Below, piece after piece: positions 63,925-64,000 of a stretch of DNA of 64,000 nt. Under the pieces are notes generated by a model. That model saw only the letters and a program-made list of their open reading frames with translations. It was not told where the DNA came from and ran no database searches. Source of the DNA: Tenebrio molitor (lineage: Eukaryota > Arthropoda > Insecta > Coleoptera > Tenebrionidae). The position numbers were made by a program, and so were the translations under genes. Location: NCBI RefSeq assembly GCF_963966145.1, contig NC_091046.1, positions 48,236,001 to 48,300,000 of the forward strand, in the 5' to 3' direction. The first letter of the stretch is position 1; each line of letters starts with the position of its first letter.

Positions 63925-64000
63925 AAGACGTAAGTTTCTATATTTCATGCGAATTTCTTAACCAGGACTTTTCGAGGCAAAAATTTTATAACTCAAGAAA
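63925..64000 (+). repeat. Partial monomer at the right window edge
   Basis: The first 76 bases of a monomer with the TATATTTC change and A40. The array runs past the window with no sign of an edge. Confidence 0.95.

Larger units (their letters stand above)
1..64000 (+). repeat. Satellite DNA array, 180-bp monomer, whole window
   Basis: The entire window is a head-to-tail array of one 180-bp monomer. Following the start box AAGACGTAAG gives 356 complete units from position 1 to 63924 and a partial unit from 63925. Most units are exactly 180 bp. Fifteen are 181 bp, four are 179 bp, two are 83 bp and one is 207 bp, and these lengths account exactly for the register drift. All units have the same orientation. 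Nothing else interrupts the array: no mobile element, unique spacer or inversion. Consensus G+C is about 33%. Arrays with this size and homogeneity are a hallmark of eukaryotic centromeric or other constitutive heterochromatin; that role is an inference from architecture only. The monomer was not recognised as a known family. Every frame on both strands contains stops in each monomer, so no long coding region exists. Confidence 0.99.

Noticed and set aside
1..64000. CRISPR array
   Set aside because: Repeats are contiguous 180-bp units with no unique spacers between them, and no cas genes exist.
1..64000. Protein-coding gene with internal repeats, since 180 is a multiple of 3
   Set aside because: All six frames hold stops in each monomer, for example TAA in GACGTAAG (frame 1), CTTAAC (frame 2) and TTATAACTC (frame 3), and TGA, TAA and TAG on the reverse strand. 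The longest open stretches are about 45-60 codons and lack a suitable start.
1..64000. rRNA, tRNA, 5S or snRNA gene cluster
   Set aside because: No A/B/C-box set, cloverleaf or recognisable rRNA segment in the monomer; G+C is only about one third.
1..64000. Known satellites (Arabidopsis CEN180, soybean CentGm, primate alpha, telomeric repeats)
   Set aside because: Only the unit length resembles some of these; base order does not match what I know of them, and there is no telomere-type hexamer or heptamer array.
1..64000. Assembly artefact producing all duplications
   Set aside because: Copies differ by scattered private substitutions and have different block lengths (720 to 4503 bp), which a simple repeat-collapse or loop error would not give. 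Individual blocks still deserve a read-level check.

Overview
The whole 64-kb window is one uninterrupted tandem array of an AT-rich satellite DNA with a 180-bp monomer (about 33% G+C in the consensus). By walking the register I count 356 complete units and one partial unit: start positions run from 1 to 63925, every unit is on the same strand, and neighbours differ at only a few positions. I see no protein-coding gene, RNA gene, transposable element, telomere repeat or unique sequence anywhere. All six reading frames are closed at least once per monomer. Long, homogeneous, nucleosome-sized arrays of this kind are typical of eukaryotic centromeric or subtelomeric/knob heterochromatin, often in plants but also in insects and other animals. 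I do not recognise the monomer as any named satellite and cannot name the species.

The monomer is itself composite: a 44-bp segment (monomer positions 15-58) followed by two diverged copies, roughly 85% identical, of an approximately 67-68-bp unit (59-126 and 127-194, the last 14 bases lying in the next monomer). Each unit ends in the same GACGTAAGTT box, so this box recurs with alternating spacings of 112 and 68 bp. Each unit also carries an AAATT/AATTT dyad, and a separate 8-bp inverted repeat brackets the 44-bp segment.

Monomer variants are not random. Five sites (positions 40, 81, 101, 125, 134) vary together and define about four classes. Rarer private variants mark individual monomers, so duplication blocks can be followed. 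From left to right: (I) 1-30253, a variant-rich domain built from whole, shortened and expanded versions of a 12-monomer (2161-bp) cassette, ending in a near-perfect 4503-bp tandem duplication (21248-25750 and 25751-30253). (II) 29534-41412, nested 4-, 6-, 7- and 10-monomer duplications, including a stretch with dimeric (360-bp) alternation. (III) 41413-45745, the only large irregularities: two 83-bp truncated monomers with the same 97-bp deletion and one 207-bp monomer with a 27-bp internal duplication. (IV) 45746-56005, three related copies of a second higher-order family, with hybrid monomers at inferred crossover points. (V) 56006-64000, a more uniform domain with a few local duplications.

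The content is therefore structural. The window is a snapshot of satellite evolution by unequal exchange or amplification, with local higher-order repeats instead of one global period. The main points of interest are the unassigned satellite family, the composite origin of the monomer, the recent segmental duplications and the recurrent GTAAGT and dyad motifs.
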